Source: Sepioteuthis lessoniana (Eukaryota > Mollusca > Cephalopoda > Myopsida > Loliginidae). Taken from it: a stretch of DNA of 64,000 bases. Position numbers and translations under genes: made by a program. Location of the stretch: contig OY757904.1 in the NCBI GenBank assembly GCA_963585895.1, positions 22,202,793 through 22,266,792 of the forward strand, in the 5' to 3' direction. Below the pieces are notes generated by a model, which was not told the DNA's origin, did no database searches, and saw only the letters and a program-made list of their open reading frames with translations. Of this stretch, positions 52,690 to 63,364 are shown in pieces (the first letter of the stretch is position 1; every line of letters begins with the position of its first letter).

Positions 52690-54290
52690 TATATATTTAC
52701 CGAGTTCATATAAGTATGAAAATCACGAAATATTAAAGGTTTATTTTACATTTAAATCTTGATATTCAATGAACGTTCTCCCTGTAAAAGAGTTGTTGAT
52801 TTCAATTATATAACTAAAACTACTGCATCCATAAACTGCCTTTCTAAAAGTAAATTCTTATGTCAGTCCAAATCTCGACTGTAAATAAGAGTACAGAGTT
52901 CGTACGAGTACATATTACGTAAACATTTGAATATTGTGGTAACATAACATAATTCTCAAGACAATATTTGCCAGAGACATATGCAGACGATAATGACCTC
53001 ATTTCCTCTTGCCTAAAACTTCAGGCGAAAATTACTCTTTTCCATCCTTTTTTTCCTACAACATCTGAAAGCATTGTAAGAAGTGAAAGTATTAAAAAGA
53101 AAAATAACTATACTACCGGCCGTTTTAGCTTCGATATCGCCAGCGGCCATCGAATGAGACTTTTCTGTTCTTATTGAAATATAAAAACTGATAACCAAGA
53201 GGAAATATACGTCAACCGAAATAGAAATTGATTATACTCAGGGCGAAATAGTATCGAACCAAGTAGCTAACCTACAATATACCTAAATCAGCTCTTCTCG
53301 CTAAACCAGATTGGGAAACACGTACAAATAGTTTGAAACTACAGATTGACAGAGGATATATTGTCATATATATTATGATTTAATGCTTATCCACCACATT
53401 ATAAAGATGAATAGTCAAACATATTCGGCTCGATAATCATAGCGGAGGCGGGAAAGTTGTTGTTGAGAAACAAATTTTCAACTTTGGTCGTGTCTGTGTC
53501 GTCCAATTTCATTGCTTTTGTTAGTTATATCTATTTGCCCAGATCGACAGGACATTGGCGTGTTTATCAATATGGTACTTATACGTAACTTTCTTCTTTT
53601 CTCGATCAGTCAGGCAACACTTCAGTTTGTCAAGTTAATGTCATGGGTAGAGGAGTCTTGGAGGGATAATGATGATGATAGCAGCAACAACATCAGTGGT
53701 GAGAATTCGATGTACGTTTGTCTGTCTCTTTATACGTCAGTGGAGAGTTGAAAACTTATTGTGTGACAGTTCTCCCGTCAATATTTGCTCTGCCCAATGT
53801 GCTAAAGAGAAGAGCGTAAAATGGAATAATATTGAATTTGTTAGTACAAGCAGAAAAGTCCCTCTCTTGAGTAATGTTGAAAACGGAGTCTCAGTTTTAG
53901 CATCTGTAGGGTATTGACATCAATGAAAAACCTTTTCAGTTTTTGTGGCAGGAGTAGGAGACTTTGACCGACCGCTCTTTGCGAAGAAAAATTACAAATG
54001 GCTATTGTTGATTAAATTTTTAGTGGTGAATTATAGAAAGGTGAATTACAATCCAATGATTTAAATTTGGGTTTCATCTAGTCAGGAAAACCATTGAAAT
54101 ATATCAGTGAACTTTCTGCTCCTCCTATTATACTTTTAACACTGTTTCAAATAAAAAGTTAATTCTCTTTTAAAACAAAGATACCAGGATTTGATTACTT
54201 TGACTGGAACATTACACAATGAAAACGGATATCATTAGTTATTATTTATTACTAAACTTAGAAGCAATGGAACTCTGTAATCAGAAATAT
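52690..54290. other. Unassigned sequence
   Basis: Several frames of 60-82 codons (52968, 53512, 53669) lack domain patterns. No SINE or transposon is recognised, so this is one of the few repeat-poor stretches here. Confidence 0.4.
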
Positions 54291-54294
54291 GAAT

Positions 54295-55395
54295 ATGTCA
54301 TTATCATCAAGTCGCGCTGCTCGCATGAATTTCTCTGACTCTCTCTCTCCATCCGTCCCTATCATTCATCACTCCCGGTAGGTTTTCTAAACTAAATCCT
54401 GTGTTCGAGAAGTCAGCCAACACTGGCACATGTGTAGGGGACCATAGAAGAACGTCACCCATGAGTTCGTCCTTGCTTCTTCAGCAATATCTCACATATT
54501 TTGTTTGTCTTACTTCGATGGTTATAGAGATGGGAGGTAAGTGGTTGTACAGTTGTTTTATGGGGTGTTGCTTCCAGGATTTGTTCAATATAGCTCGTAG
54601 CATTCTTGCAAAGTTCCTATCTAGATTTTTCTCAGTAGTACTGACATAACCACTGCTTGGAGGAAATCCCGTTTTATTTTATCGGATAGGTCAGTCTTCC
54701 ATATTATCGAAAGCCTATCGATACCAGTCCACACCTTCGCTAAGCGCATGTTAGTATCACTTACAGCTGAAGAGATACTGCTGCCGAGGTATGTGGACTT
54801 GTCTACTAATTTCTGATGACCAACCTTTAGAGTAGATGCCTCCATCTCGATTAAAACACATGTATTCTATTTTGTTTGCATTCACTTGGAGACCAATGTT
54901 TCCTGCTAGGTGCTCCAGGCTATGAAATCTGGGTAGGTGTATTGACAGGAAGTGCTATATCAAGGGTAGGTGTATTAACAAGAAGTTCTATATCATCTGC
55001 TTAGTCTTCGTCCGTTAGTGTCTCTGCAGGATTTAGTCTACTTCTTGCCTTTTCTAGTATAAAGCTATTTTCTTTTATTAGATCTATCGACGTTCGAAGT
55101 ACGAAGTCTAGGCAGATTTAAACAGATGTAGTGCAAATGTATCTCCTTGCAGAACTCCAGCAACAATGTCGAAGATGTCTGAGTCTCTAATCGGTGACGG
55201 AACCTTGGCTTTCGTGTTTCTATAGAGCATCATCATGGCTGTAACAGTTTCTATGTAGAAAGTATTATTTCATTATGTAGAAGTATTTGCTCCATCTTCC
55301 CTCTAAATATAGAATTAAATGCCTTGGGGAATTCTACTAAAAATAGTGTTGCCTCGAGGTTTTTTGCAAGAACTCCTTCGATGATTTGAAAGCTG
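54295..55395 (-). mobile_element. RTE-type LINE, RT and 3' part, antisense
   Basis: On the minus strand, LEATLFLVEFPKAFNSIFRG (55300-55375) matches the first palm motif, where the consensus acidic residues have become Glu and Asn. An ADDIELLVNTPT segment near 54990 follows, whose Tyr codon has become a stop. VNANKIEYMCFNRDG comes next near 54860, then KLVDKSTYLGSSISSAVSDT and IDRLSIIWKTDLSDKIKRDF (54621-54845). The C-terminal third reads only in pieces to about 54300, where the GAT-rich end (plus TCATTATCATCAAG) lies. Same family as 30440-31120. Dead. Confidence 0.8.
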
Positions 55396-55723
55396 CACAG
55401 ATGAACGTGGAATGTAGTTTAATTCGGAAACTTATGCTAACGAAATTGGGTCATAAAGCCGTGGCAGCAACCAAAAATATTCGTTGGACGAAAAGTAAAG
55501 TTACAGTTGATTATAATACAACCAAATGATTGAAGAAAAGTCATATGGGTTGCAAGAACCTCGACGTTCAAGTAAAGTTTAGGTTGGCCTAAAACTGTGC
55601 TTGAAAATTATTGGGGCAAATCCGGCGGGTAGCGATTGGAAAATATTACTCAAGCTCGGTATCTCAAAGTCCAATATAGTTCTTCACTTTCACGACCTTG
55701 ACAAAAGCACTTTGAGCTCTTGA
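55395..55723 (+). pseudogene. Mariner transposase N-terminal fragment
   Basis: RKLMLTKLGHKAVAATKNI near 55424-55480 resembles the first helix-turn-helix of mariner transposases. IIGANPAGSDWKILLKLGIS then KSNIVLHFHDLDKSTLSS (55607-55723) resembles the second one ('V-R-H-L-x-x-L-G-K'). A frameshift and stops separate them and the catalytic domain is absent. Confidence 0.6.
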
Positions 55724-55729
55724 AATGTG

Positions 55730-56800
55730 CCTTAAATAAATATTGTTAAACTTTTCACTCATTTATTTAACTGGGAATATTTCCGATTAAAGTTATAAAG
55801 TAAATTATAATAATGCTATTTTTTCTTCGTATGAAGACATCTGGTTTAGAAAAAGCAACAACGAAAATCCCCAATAGACATTGACAAAAGAAAAAAGACT
55901 TAGTCTAGCATAAGACGACTGAACAATCAGTTAGAATCAATTTCTTTCCATCACGCATAATCCATATGATTTTTTACAAGCCTTTACATCATATAAAGCT
56001 TGTTTATCTTTAACGCAAAACCTATTTCCTGTGAAGTAATTGTTTCTACATAAAATTTTCATTACATAGTTTGATTATTTGAACTGTTAGTAGAATTTCT
56101 TGGTTATCACAGGAAACTTTATTTGTTATATATTTACAAAATTTTTCACATAGATATGGTATATAAAGCAAATTAAGTTGTAAATGTTAGTTTTCTTTCT
56201 GCGTCATTTCGTATAAATTTTCCATCTTTTATTCGGTATTTATTATTAAGTACACCGTTGGGGCCCATTGAAAACGTAACCAGAATACGTCTCAGCCGCC
56301 GTTTGAGATTATGAATGCAAATTTGCTTATTCGTATCAAATACGTGTTCTGAAGTAAAATATCTATAATATCACAGAGCTTTTGCTCAAAAGCACCGTAA
56401 GCTCCTATTTATTCCAGTCTGCAGTCTCCCAAGAGCGAAAAATAATACTTTAAAGAAATATATTACCCAGAAAAAAATCGAATTACGATAGGAAAATAGA
56501 GGGTCATAGTTTGGTCGGTATCTTTAAAATCTATCTTTAACTAAATCAGTCTTACTTCTGGCTGGATTTTAAGCACATCATACAACAAACTGAAGTGTTT
56601 AATGTTTCGGCTTATGAGGCTAAACGGGTGACACTGATTATTGTGTTTTCAAAGAGAAATATTAAAGAACAGTTTCACTTTGTTTTCTTACAAACTTGTC
56701 CAGAATTTTGCGATATACCAAATTATCAATTTTAGTAAACGATCACTGAAAACATTTCTTTTAAAAACCTTCTTGTATCGTATTCCAAGTTTGACATTAT
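55730..56800. other. Unassigned sequence
   Basis: I see no gene, RNA gene or recognised repeat. Confidence 0.4.
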
Positions 56801-56804
56801 GCTG

Positions 56805-56965
56805 CATCTGATGGTGAAGCTCCAGTCCTAACGTTTGGGGAATGTAGTATTTTACTAAGCTTTTGGAAAAGATGTGGCAAAAGGCCGTATAAATGAGACT
56901 TTAACTCTCATGTGAAGGTTTGCTCGTCTAGCTTGGTAAGCATTACACCACTTGAAGTGCCCAGA
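56805..56965 (-). repeat. SINE-D copy inside a repeat E fragment
   Basis: GCATCTGATGGTGAAGCTCC and CGTTTGGGGAATGTAG are repeat E. At about 56850 it changes to TTTTACTAAGCTTTTGGAAA, GATGTGGCAAAAGGCCGTAT and TGGTAAGCATTACACCACTT, which is minus-strand SINE-D. Repeat E resumes with TTTTGAGAATGTAGAGTACT. This shows SINE-D inserted in repeat E as a single copy. Confidence 0.65.
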
Positions 56966-57014
56966 AGTTTTGAGAATGTAGAGTACTCGTTCATTAGTTA
57001 AACTAAATGCCTAT

Positions 57015-57275
57015 TTCTACTTTTCATAGTGTAACGGTTATCGCCATAATAAACAGAATTGGCCTCCAGTTTTCACATCCTGAACGGTGCTGTTTGCATT
57101 TCACTTCTCACTAATGGTCTCCGGTTTGAATCCATCTTTTCTTCCCCCAGCTATGGGTAAGTAGTAAGGAAGATTGGGTTCTTTAGCCTTGGTAAGTCAA
57201 CCAATCTTGAAGAAGGAAAAATCTTTATTCAAACAGGCTTTACTCGGCTTAAAAATTGATCTTGTGTCACAGCGT
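57015..57275 (+). repeat. SINE-B copy
   Basis: TTTCATAGTGTAACGGTTAT (box A), TTCACATCCTGAACGGTGC (box B region), CAGCTATGGGTAAGTAGTAA, GAAGAAGGAAAAATCTTTAT and TTACTCGGCTTAAAAATTGA in order. Confidence 0.65.
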
Positions 57276-57567
57276 TACAGAGGCATTGGATAAATACTTA
57301 CGAGTGGTGATTTGAAGAAATATCGACCAGTTTGAGGCATAAAGATTTTTTTCACAGGAACCATGACGGCGTGTTGAAAGGAAAATGTTATCCATCTTTT
57401 ATTGCTCCGAATCGTGCCGAACGAGTTGACAGCTGTGTTAACGCGATTTGTAACTTCCTTCCTAGTCATCGCTAAAACGCATCCTTCATCGACTAACTAT
57501 GTTCTAATCCCCTATTTATTCTCAATAAAAATTCAACAAACATCGATGAATCATTTCTGCTTTGATC

Positions 57568-57798
57568 TCTTTGTTTAATGGCATATCAACCATCATGGGT
57601 TATTTAATGCAAAAACTATCCTTGTAGAAGGACAATACTGGTACTATTTAACCCATAGCTGGAATATAATGATGTTCATGCCTTTCCCAAGAGTATTAGC
57701 TCGAAAATGAACGTAATAATTCGATTAGAGTTTGAACTGACTTACTTTGATGTCGTAGTCGAGCACGTTAGCCATTACACCTCGGGGATTCTCCTCGC
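57568..57798 (-). repeat. SINE-A copy
   Basis: Minus strand: head with CGAGGTGTAATGGCTAACGT, body with GGGAAAGGCATGAACATCAT and CAGCTATGGGTTAAATAGTA, tail TAAATAACCCATGATGGTTG then ATATGCCATTAAAC. Confidence 0.65.
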
Positions 57799-57869
57799 TA
57801 ATGAATGTCAGTAATTTTCAGTTATTCACAGATGGAGAGAATACGTTGACTGTATCTCCAACTGAGGGT

Positions 57870-58800
57870 TGGTTTAGTTTGCTTTGGTTTTATGGCATAT
57901 CAACCATAGTAGGTTATTTAATGCCAAATCTTGTTTTTATATCTATATATATCAAATATATATTTAAAATAAGATGGTCCACAGAGAGATTTGTATTTTC
58001 TGAATTTATTTATTTTGTTCTTACATACTTGTTATATACATGTATTACATACGTGTTATATATATGCATGTTTCCAGCTTGTTGCTTTCGTCAGAGAACA
58101 TGTGTGGCACAAGGCCTTTTAGATGGGGTACTCAATGAGACTTGAACTCACAGTAGGTTATTTAATGCCAAGTCTTGTTTTTATATCGATATATATCAAA
58201 TATATATAATTTGTAAACACATTTTATTGATACATACAGTTGAATGATCAAACAGTTCTATTTCAAACAATTTAATTTAGTTTAAGTCAATAAATTTAAA
58301 TGGTTCCAAATGTTGCTATCTATCGCTAACTGTTCAATTAAATATCAGTCATTTGCTTACACACAGTTAAATCATCAAAAAGTTCTATTTAAAACAATTC
58401 AATTTAACAAGTCATTTGTTTGCGCTCAGTTTAAATGTCAAACAGTTCTATTTCAGGTAAGAGTGGACTTGAGAGTAATGGCAATGAAGGAATATTCCGC
58501 ATTCCCCAAGGCTCCAGCATTACAGGAACCTTACCATTGTTTAATGTCATATCTAGAACAGTTGTTGGAGTGGGGATCTTACTCCTCTGCAGAGATACAG
58601 TCGGTGTATTCTACAAACTCCGCCGTGGGGGGTGTCCTTCGGAGAGATAAGACTTCCCCTAAAAGGGGTGTCCTGAGTTTGTCACTGGACAGCATCTGGT
58701 GGTGGGGCTCCAATTCTGAAGCTCTGGGATGTATAAAGTACTCATTTATGGTCATTACTTTCAGGTCCACTCTAAGAAGAAGTAGTATCAGTTAGGGTTT
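57870..58800 (-). repeat. Repeat E copies, minus strand, with a SINE-D scrap
   Basis: A tail (GGTTTTATGGCATATCAACC, TAGGTTATTTAATGCCAAAT) occurs at 57880 and again at about 58150, so the tail is duplicated. Between them at 58085-58155 lies a SINE-D piece (TGTGGCACAAGGCCTTTTAG, CAATGAGACTTGAACTCACA). Internal units and the GTAAGAGTGGACTTGAGAGT, GGAATATTCCGCATTCCCCA and TTTAATGTCATATCTAGAAC segments follow. The 161-codon frame at 58310 lies entirely in the repeat and is not a gene. Confidence 0.6.
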
Positions 58801-59017
58801 TTATCTCTGGTCCGACACATCTCTTTAAAAACTATTCGTTTTCTATCGAGATATTTGATATCATATCTGATATCATATAAATTATTTGTATAAAGACTAT
58901 TTGCTTGGAGCTATAATTGTTTACTAAGGATTCTTATTAGTTACTTGAAACCATATAACTGTGTGCAAACAAAAGACTACAATTAACTAGAAATTATCAC
59001 TTGAAAACATATAAAAG

Positions 59018-59278
59018 TAAAGTAAAGTTAGCGACCGTAGTCGCGGGTGATCCGAAGGCTCCCTTTTCAATAGCTACTACGCCATGGTGTAGGGGAGGGC
59101 GCTACTCCTTTCCCTGGATTGCTGCACTATACTCTTGTTTCTTACCTTATAATGCTGAGTGTTAAGCAAGGTAGCATCAAGTACCATTTTTTGAGTCTTT
59201 GGTATGACTCGACCTGGGATTGAACCCCGATCTCCCGGACCATTGGCGAACACTTTACTCATTTGGCCAATGGCCCAG
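59018..59278 (-). repeat. SINE-C copy
   Basis: Minus strand: AAAGTGTTCGCCAATGGTCC (box A), CGGGGTTCAATCCCAGG (box B), ACTTGATGCTACCTTGCTTA, ACACTCAGCATTATAAGGTA, GAGTAGCGCCCTCCCCTACA, and TTCGGATCACCCGCGACTAC. An (AT)n tract follows at 59280-59296. Confidence 0.7.
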
Positions 59279-59599
59279 TTATATATATATATATATGAAA
59301 ACATATAATTATTAGTATTAGAAGGGAATACTTGAAACCATACACCTGTGGACAAATTATTGATATTTGATAGGAATTATTAATAATTGTAAACAAAAAA
59401 TTCTTAAGAAACAAAAATTCAAAAATTGTTAATTCGAGCGTGAGTGAAAAAGTAAAGCCCTTTTCTGTTGTACAAGAATAATTACCGACGCAGGAACATG
59501 TATCATGCATCAAAATGAAGCTGGTACTCTGTGGGTCACATCTTTACTCCTCGACAAATTCACTGTCTCCCTATAGCAATGTTCTCCTTCGAATGATAG

Positions 59600-59900
59600 C
59601 ATGTATTCTTGCCTCGTAAAATTCTGTTGACTTTTCTTTGAGTCACTTCATCACTGCAGTTTTCACTTCCTCGTCACTGACATAATGTTTGCCTCTTAAA
59701 CCTTCTTTCATGAGGCCGAAGAGATGATAGTCTGAAGGTGCTAAACCTGGTATGTATAGGGGGATGTTATAACGTTGTACATCCGAATGAGGTGATTGTC
59801 TCTCTTGTCCTGATGTTTGTTTGTGGTCTAATATTGTCATGCAGGAGGAGGACATTATTGATTGGCAAGATTTAGTGCCTTGGAAAATCAGGAGCAATCA
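59600..59900 (-). pseudogene. Mariner transposase C-terminal fragment
   Basis: The frame reads IPGLAPSDYHLFGLMKEGLR and GKHYVSDEEVKTAVMKWL, matching the 'PYSPDLAPSDYHLF' block that carries the third catalytic Asp of mariner transposases; here the key DLAP reads GLAP. Upstream LDHKQTSGQE is a shifted relic of the second Asp region. Past 59640 the frame changes to residues typical of the C-terminus. Confidence 0.75.
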
Positions 59901-59904
59901 ACAA

Positions 59905-60485
59905 CAAAGTTAAAAAAGATTTATTGGCGGAAAATCTACAGTTATTACCTCAATAGTATGAATCTTTTAATTTTTAGAAGACTAAACGCATAAATATAAA
60001 CCTGAATCAAATGGACACTTCTTTTGATAACATTGCCTAAGAAATAATCCCAAACTCTCAGGGATATTTCATGGGTATTTTGATGGCTACCTACTTTGTG
60101 AGATGTTGCTAATTTGAGCTTACCCAATGAAACATCTTACAGGATATCTGATCAAAAAACAAACAAAATCGAAAAAATAAACAAATATCGATTTTATCAA
60201 GTGTACATCTTCTTTGATAGAAGTTCGCGGCTAAATCAACGGGAAATTCGAAGAAAATAACATTACAGCGATGACTATCATTCCCAACAAAGCCAGGCAG
60301 TTAAGTTTCTTGGGGTTAATTCACGGTTAATGTATATAACAAACAATTATTGATTAGGCTATTACAAATTGTATCCTTGTTTGAAACAAAGGTGTATATC
60401 AATGCTTTTGAAAATATACAGTCCAAAACAGAATCTAATGACCCGTTGTTTTGACTTGCTCTTTTCCTTTCTACTGATCCAATTT
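59905..60485. other. Unassigned sequence
   Basis: I see no gene or recognised repeat. Confidence 0.4.
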
Positions 60486-60489
60486 ACCC

Positions 60490-60695
60490 AATCCCAAGCG
60501 GGATATGACACAAGGTCAATTTTTAAGCGGAGTTTAGAAGATTTGAATTCAGAGTTTTCCTTCTCCAAGACTAGTTGCCTCACCAAGGCTGAAAAACTCA
60601 GTCTGCCCTACTATTTACCCATAGCTGGAGGGAGAATAATTCGATTCATACCTTTCCCAAGGGTATTAGTGCCACGGGCACCTCCTTCATTTCTA
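60490..60695 (-). repeat. SINE-B fragment
   Basis: GGGATATGACACAAGGTCAA, AAGCGGAGTTTAGAAGATTT, GAGTTTTCCTTCTCCAAGAC, CCCATAGCTGGAGGGAGAAT and CCTTTCCCAAGGGTATTAGT on the plus strand, that is a minus-oriented copy. A short head piece (GCCACGGGCACCTCC) follows with the box B region deleted. Confidence 0.65.
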
Positions 60696-60909
60696 CTGAT
60701 AAATCTCGTAGATCTGTAGCAAGATTATTTGAATCCAGGATTCGCGAATCAGTAGGAAAAGAAGAAAAACCCTTTCTATTCAAATGGAGTTCACGAGAAA
60801 GCTGGTGTTGCTCCCACTATAAATTGTTAAAGCAGAACCGGCTAAAAAGGACCCAGACTATGAAACAGAACAAAACAAGTTTGTTAAGCAGTGAAATATC
60901 ACAAATAAG

Positions 60910-61515
60910 CTTTATCATTATCATCATCATCATCTAGGCATGCCAACAGCATGGATTCCTTTGATTTTCTTTTGCTTTCCGTCCCTATCCATCACAGCTA
61001 TATTAGCCACGCCCCACCAAACGAGCGAGTGCCGCACAAGGAATTTTTTCAGCTGAGTCTAGCCCCAGGGCCGAAGCTCAGATACGCCCAGTAGCTCTAA
61101 AAATGCATCGGGCACCGTTGAAATTCCCTTAAAATGAGGCGCTTCAGACACCAAGTGATAAACCTAGCCCATTCAAAGAGGGTTAGGACTTGGGGGACGG
61201 TCCCAACCCGAGGCTCGAGTTGTATCGATCTCAGCGCGCATGACATGGATGCCAGCTTCCCGTTACCTATGTCAGGCGGCCTTGACCGGCGTTGCAAGAT
61301 CACGTGACCAAGTCACACGAACTGATCCGTGAAGCGAGCAACTCGGCCGGCGTTTGATCTGAATAACGAGGCTGGCTCGACCTAGAGCCTGGTTGGGTCA
61401 CTAACCACCATGGCGCTTAGTAAGTATTCTAGACGGCATCCTGTATCTGCGCAGACCTGTATTTCTCCATAAAAACGCCTCTTATGAGCTTGTCCTTACT
61501 TTTCCAGCAGCTACC
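60910..61515 (-). mobile_element. RTE-type LINE 3' end with GC-rich insert
   Basis: Both ends look like the RTE 3' region on the minus strand: CTGCTGGAAAAGTAAGGACA then AGCTCATAAGAGG at 61480-61515, and the GATGATGATGATAATGATA end at 60914-60935 preceded by GATGGATAGGGACGGAAAGC. Known copies need about 230 bp for this part; here it is about 600 bp. The extra material is the GC-rich block at about 61010-61445. Confidence 0.45.
61010..61445. other. GC-rich block of unknown origin
   Basis: About 435 bp with markedly higher GC than anything nearby, with words such as GGGGGACGGTCCCAACCCGA and CGGCCGGCGTTTGATCTG. It has no long frame, no SINE boxes and no match elsewhere in the window. Confidence 0.5.
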
Positions 61516-61539
61516 AGAATATCTGGAACGCCTTTCATA

Positions 61540-61970
61540 GCCCAGTCGGCTGGGGTTTCAGAATACATCAACTGCATCACTGCTGAGGGCTAAGACTCCC
61601 CCAATGAATGTCCTAGATATGACACTAAACAATCTTCAGTAATACTGACTCTTTGGGGGAATGCGGAGCACTCCTTTATTGCCATCTCGCCCTAGTCCAC
61701 GCTGGCCCTGAGTGGTAGCATCTGATAGGGTCCTATTTAATGGTCAAATAGAACTAAACTATGTGCTTATGCTAAATTGAATTGTTTAAAAGAGAACTGT
61801 TTTGACATTTAACTATGTGTAAACAAAAACAGTATTTATGCGAAACTCAATTGTTTGAAATAGAACTGTTTTTGAAATTTAAATTGTGCATTTATGCTAA
61901 ACTGAATCGTTTGAAAAAGAAATGTTTGACTATATCTGGCATTAAATAACCAACAATTTATATTATAATT
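61540..61970 (+). repeat. Repeat E copy
   Basis: CCCAGTCGGCTGGGGTTTCA, GAATGTCCTAGATATGACAC, GTAGCATCTGATAGGGTCC, then internal units (CTAAATTGAATTGTTTAAAA, TAAATTGTGCATTTATGC) and the tail TCTGGCATTAAATAACCAAC. Confidence 0.65.
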
Positions 61971-62159
61971 CCTCTACTTAAAAAGAAAGTGTACATCAAT
62001 TTCCTTGTCCTTGAAATGATAATTACGCGGATGCGTATTTCCAAACCTCTTGGGAAGACGTGACCCTGGAGGTGACCATGTCCTCAGTAAACAATAGAGA
62101 TGTAGCCTACAAAACACATTTAAATTAATTGACCGCGCAATTGTCATAAGTTGTCAATT

Positions 62160-62350
62160 TGGGATCGCTTGTGTGCAATGTGGACCAGTTGTTGAGTGGA
62201 TGGGTTTCGGCTCTGCGGTCGCTGGTTCGATTTCCAGTGGGGAAGGTCACGGTATACACTGTTAATGAGACCCAATTAGGTTGAAAAAGTTGCCCAATTG
62301 TTCCGTATTTCTTACGCAGGTGTTTGCCTGATTTTCTTGTCAAGGTAATT
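62160..62350 (+). repeat. tRNA-like SINE, different family
   Basis: TTGAGTGGATGGGTTTCGGC (box A region) and GGTTCGATTTCCAGTGGG (box B) lie at tRNA-like spacing. A non-tRNA body with AATGAGACCCAATTAGGTTG follows. Only one copy is in this window. Confidence 0.5.
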
Positions 62351-62975
62351 CGATTTGCAATATAATTTCTCTACTTAAAAAACGTAAAGGTAGATTTAAT
62401 TTCAAAGACTTTACCACTAACTTCTATGTCGGTGATGGAGAATTGTCGGAAAGAAGAAAAAACACAATTCGCTTCAAGTGTTCGAACATATGTTGTTTTA
62501 TTCTCTCCTTTCAGTTTCTGAGGCCATGGAAGACGGTGGAAATGTATAACGGTCACGACCAGTGGATTAGCTTCATCCTTCGCATAAAAGCCGGATCTTC
62601 TCGTATCTTTAAATTGTTCACTTGCTCTCCATTATCTTTTGATTGTTGGCCTTTTTTTAGAATAAACTTATTTATTTAAACGCCAGTAACATTCAATAGC
62701 AAGGATACACTCAGGATCCCTCGTCGTAAGCAAGCGAGTCTCGCAAAACCATTTGTGGGATTTTATTTTCAGTGATCACCCGATATTTGTAAACTTGCGC
62801 TAAACCGAAAATTGGCATATTTTTGATATTCAACTCATACATAAGCAACGTACAGTAACTAACCCATGGGTCGTGAACCAGACTAGACAAAACCTATTAA
62901 AAGTTGTTGTGCTTTGAAACTCAACTGGATTATGACTAAGATAAGTGGTATCGGAGAAAAAAGAAAGAATGCTTG
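62350..62975. other. Unassigned sequence
   Basis: I see no gene or recognised repeat. Confidence 0.4.
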
Positions 62976-62979
62976 ATTT

Positions 62980-63360
62980 TAACGGTAGGCCAACCCATTC
63001 AGGGTTATTTTAAGCCGTGAGTTTAGGGAGTCTTGCTCATTGTATGCTAACATTAACATATTAACATATTTTTTGCAGTTGTTTCTTGATAGCTGTTTTA
63101 ATACGGTCCTATCGAATACGAATTCTTTTTAAACAGCTCTATTTGACTCATAGATAGGACCCTAACAAATACCACCACTTCAGGTCAGAGTAGACCTGGA
63201 AGTAATGGCAATAAAATGATACTCCAAACTCTCAAGATGTCCAGAACTGGCGCCTCACTTACTGATGAAATTTAGTGTCATACAAAGGACACAATTTTTT
63301 CGCTGGGTGTCTTACCCTCTGCAGGGATACTGCATATTCTTACCTCACGAACAGGGTGGA
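62980..63360 (-). repeat. Repeat E with variant tail
   Basis: TTTTAACGGTAGGCCAACCC, AGGGTTATTTTAAGCCGTGA, ATTTGACTCATAGATAGGAC, CCACTTCAGGTCAGAGTAGA, GGAAGTAATGGCAATAAAAT and AATTTAGTGTCATACAAAGG in minus-strand order. Confidence 0.6.
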
Positions 63361-63364
63361 TGAA

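Noticed and set aside
53512..53917. Overlapping 79- and 82-codon frames as a small host gene
   Set aside because: No start context, domain, signal peptide pattern or splice structure that I could support.
57275..57469. 64-codon minus-strand frame as a transposase piece
   Set aside because: I could not match any catalytic block or family motif; part of it overlaps the end of a SINE-B.
58310..58795. 161-codon plus-strand frame
   Set aside because: It lies wholly in repeat E, whose other copies do not keep the frame.
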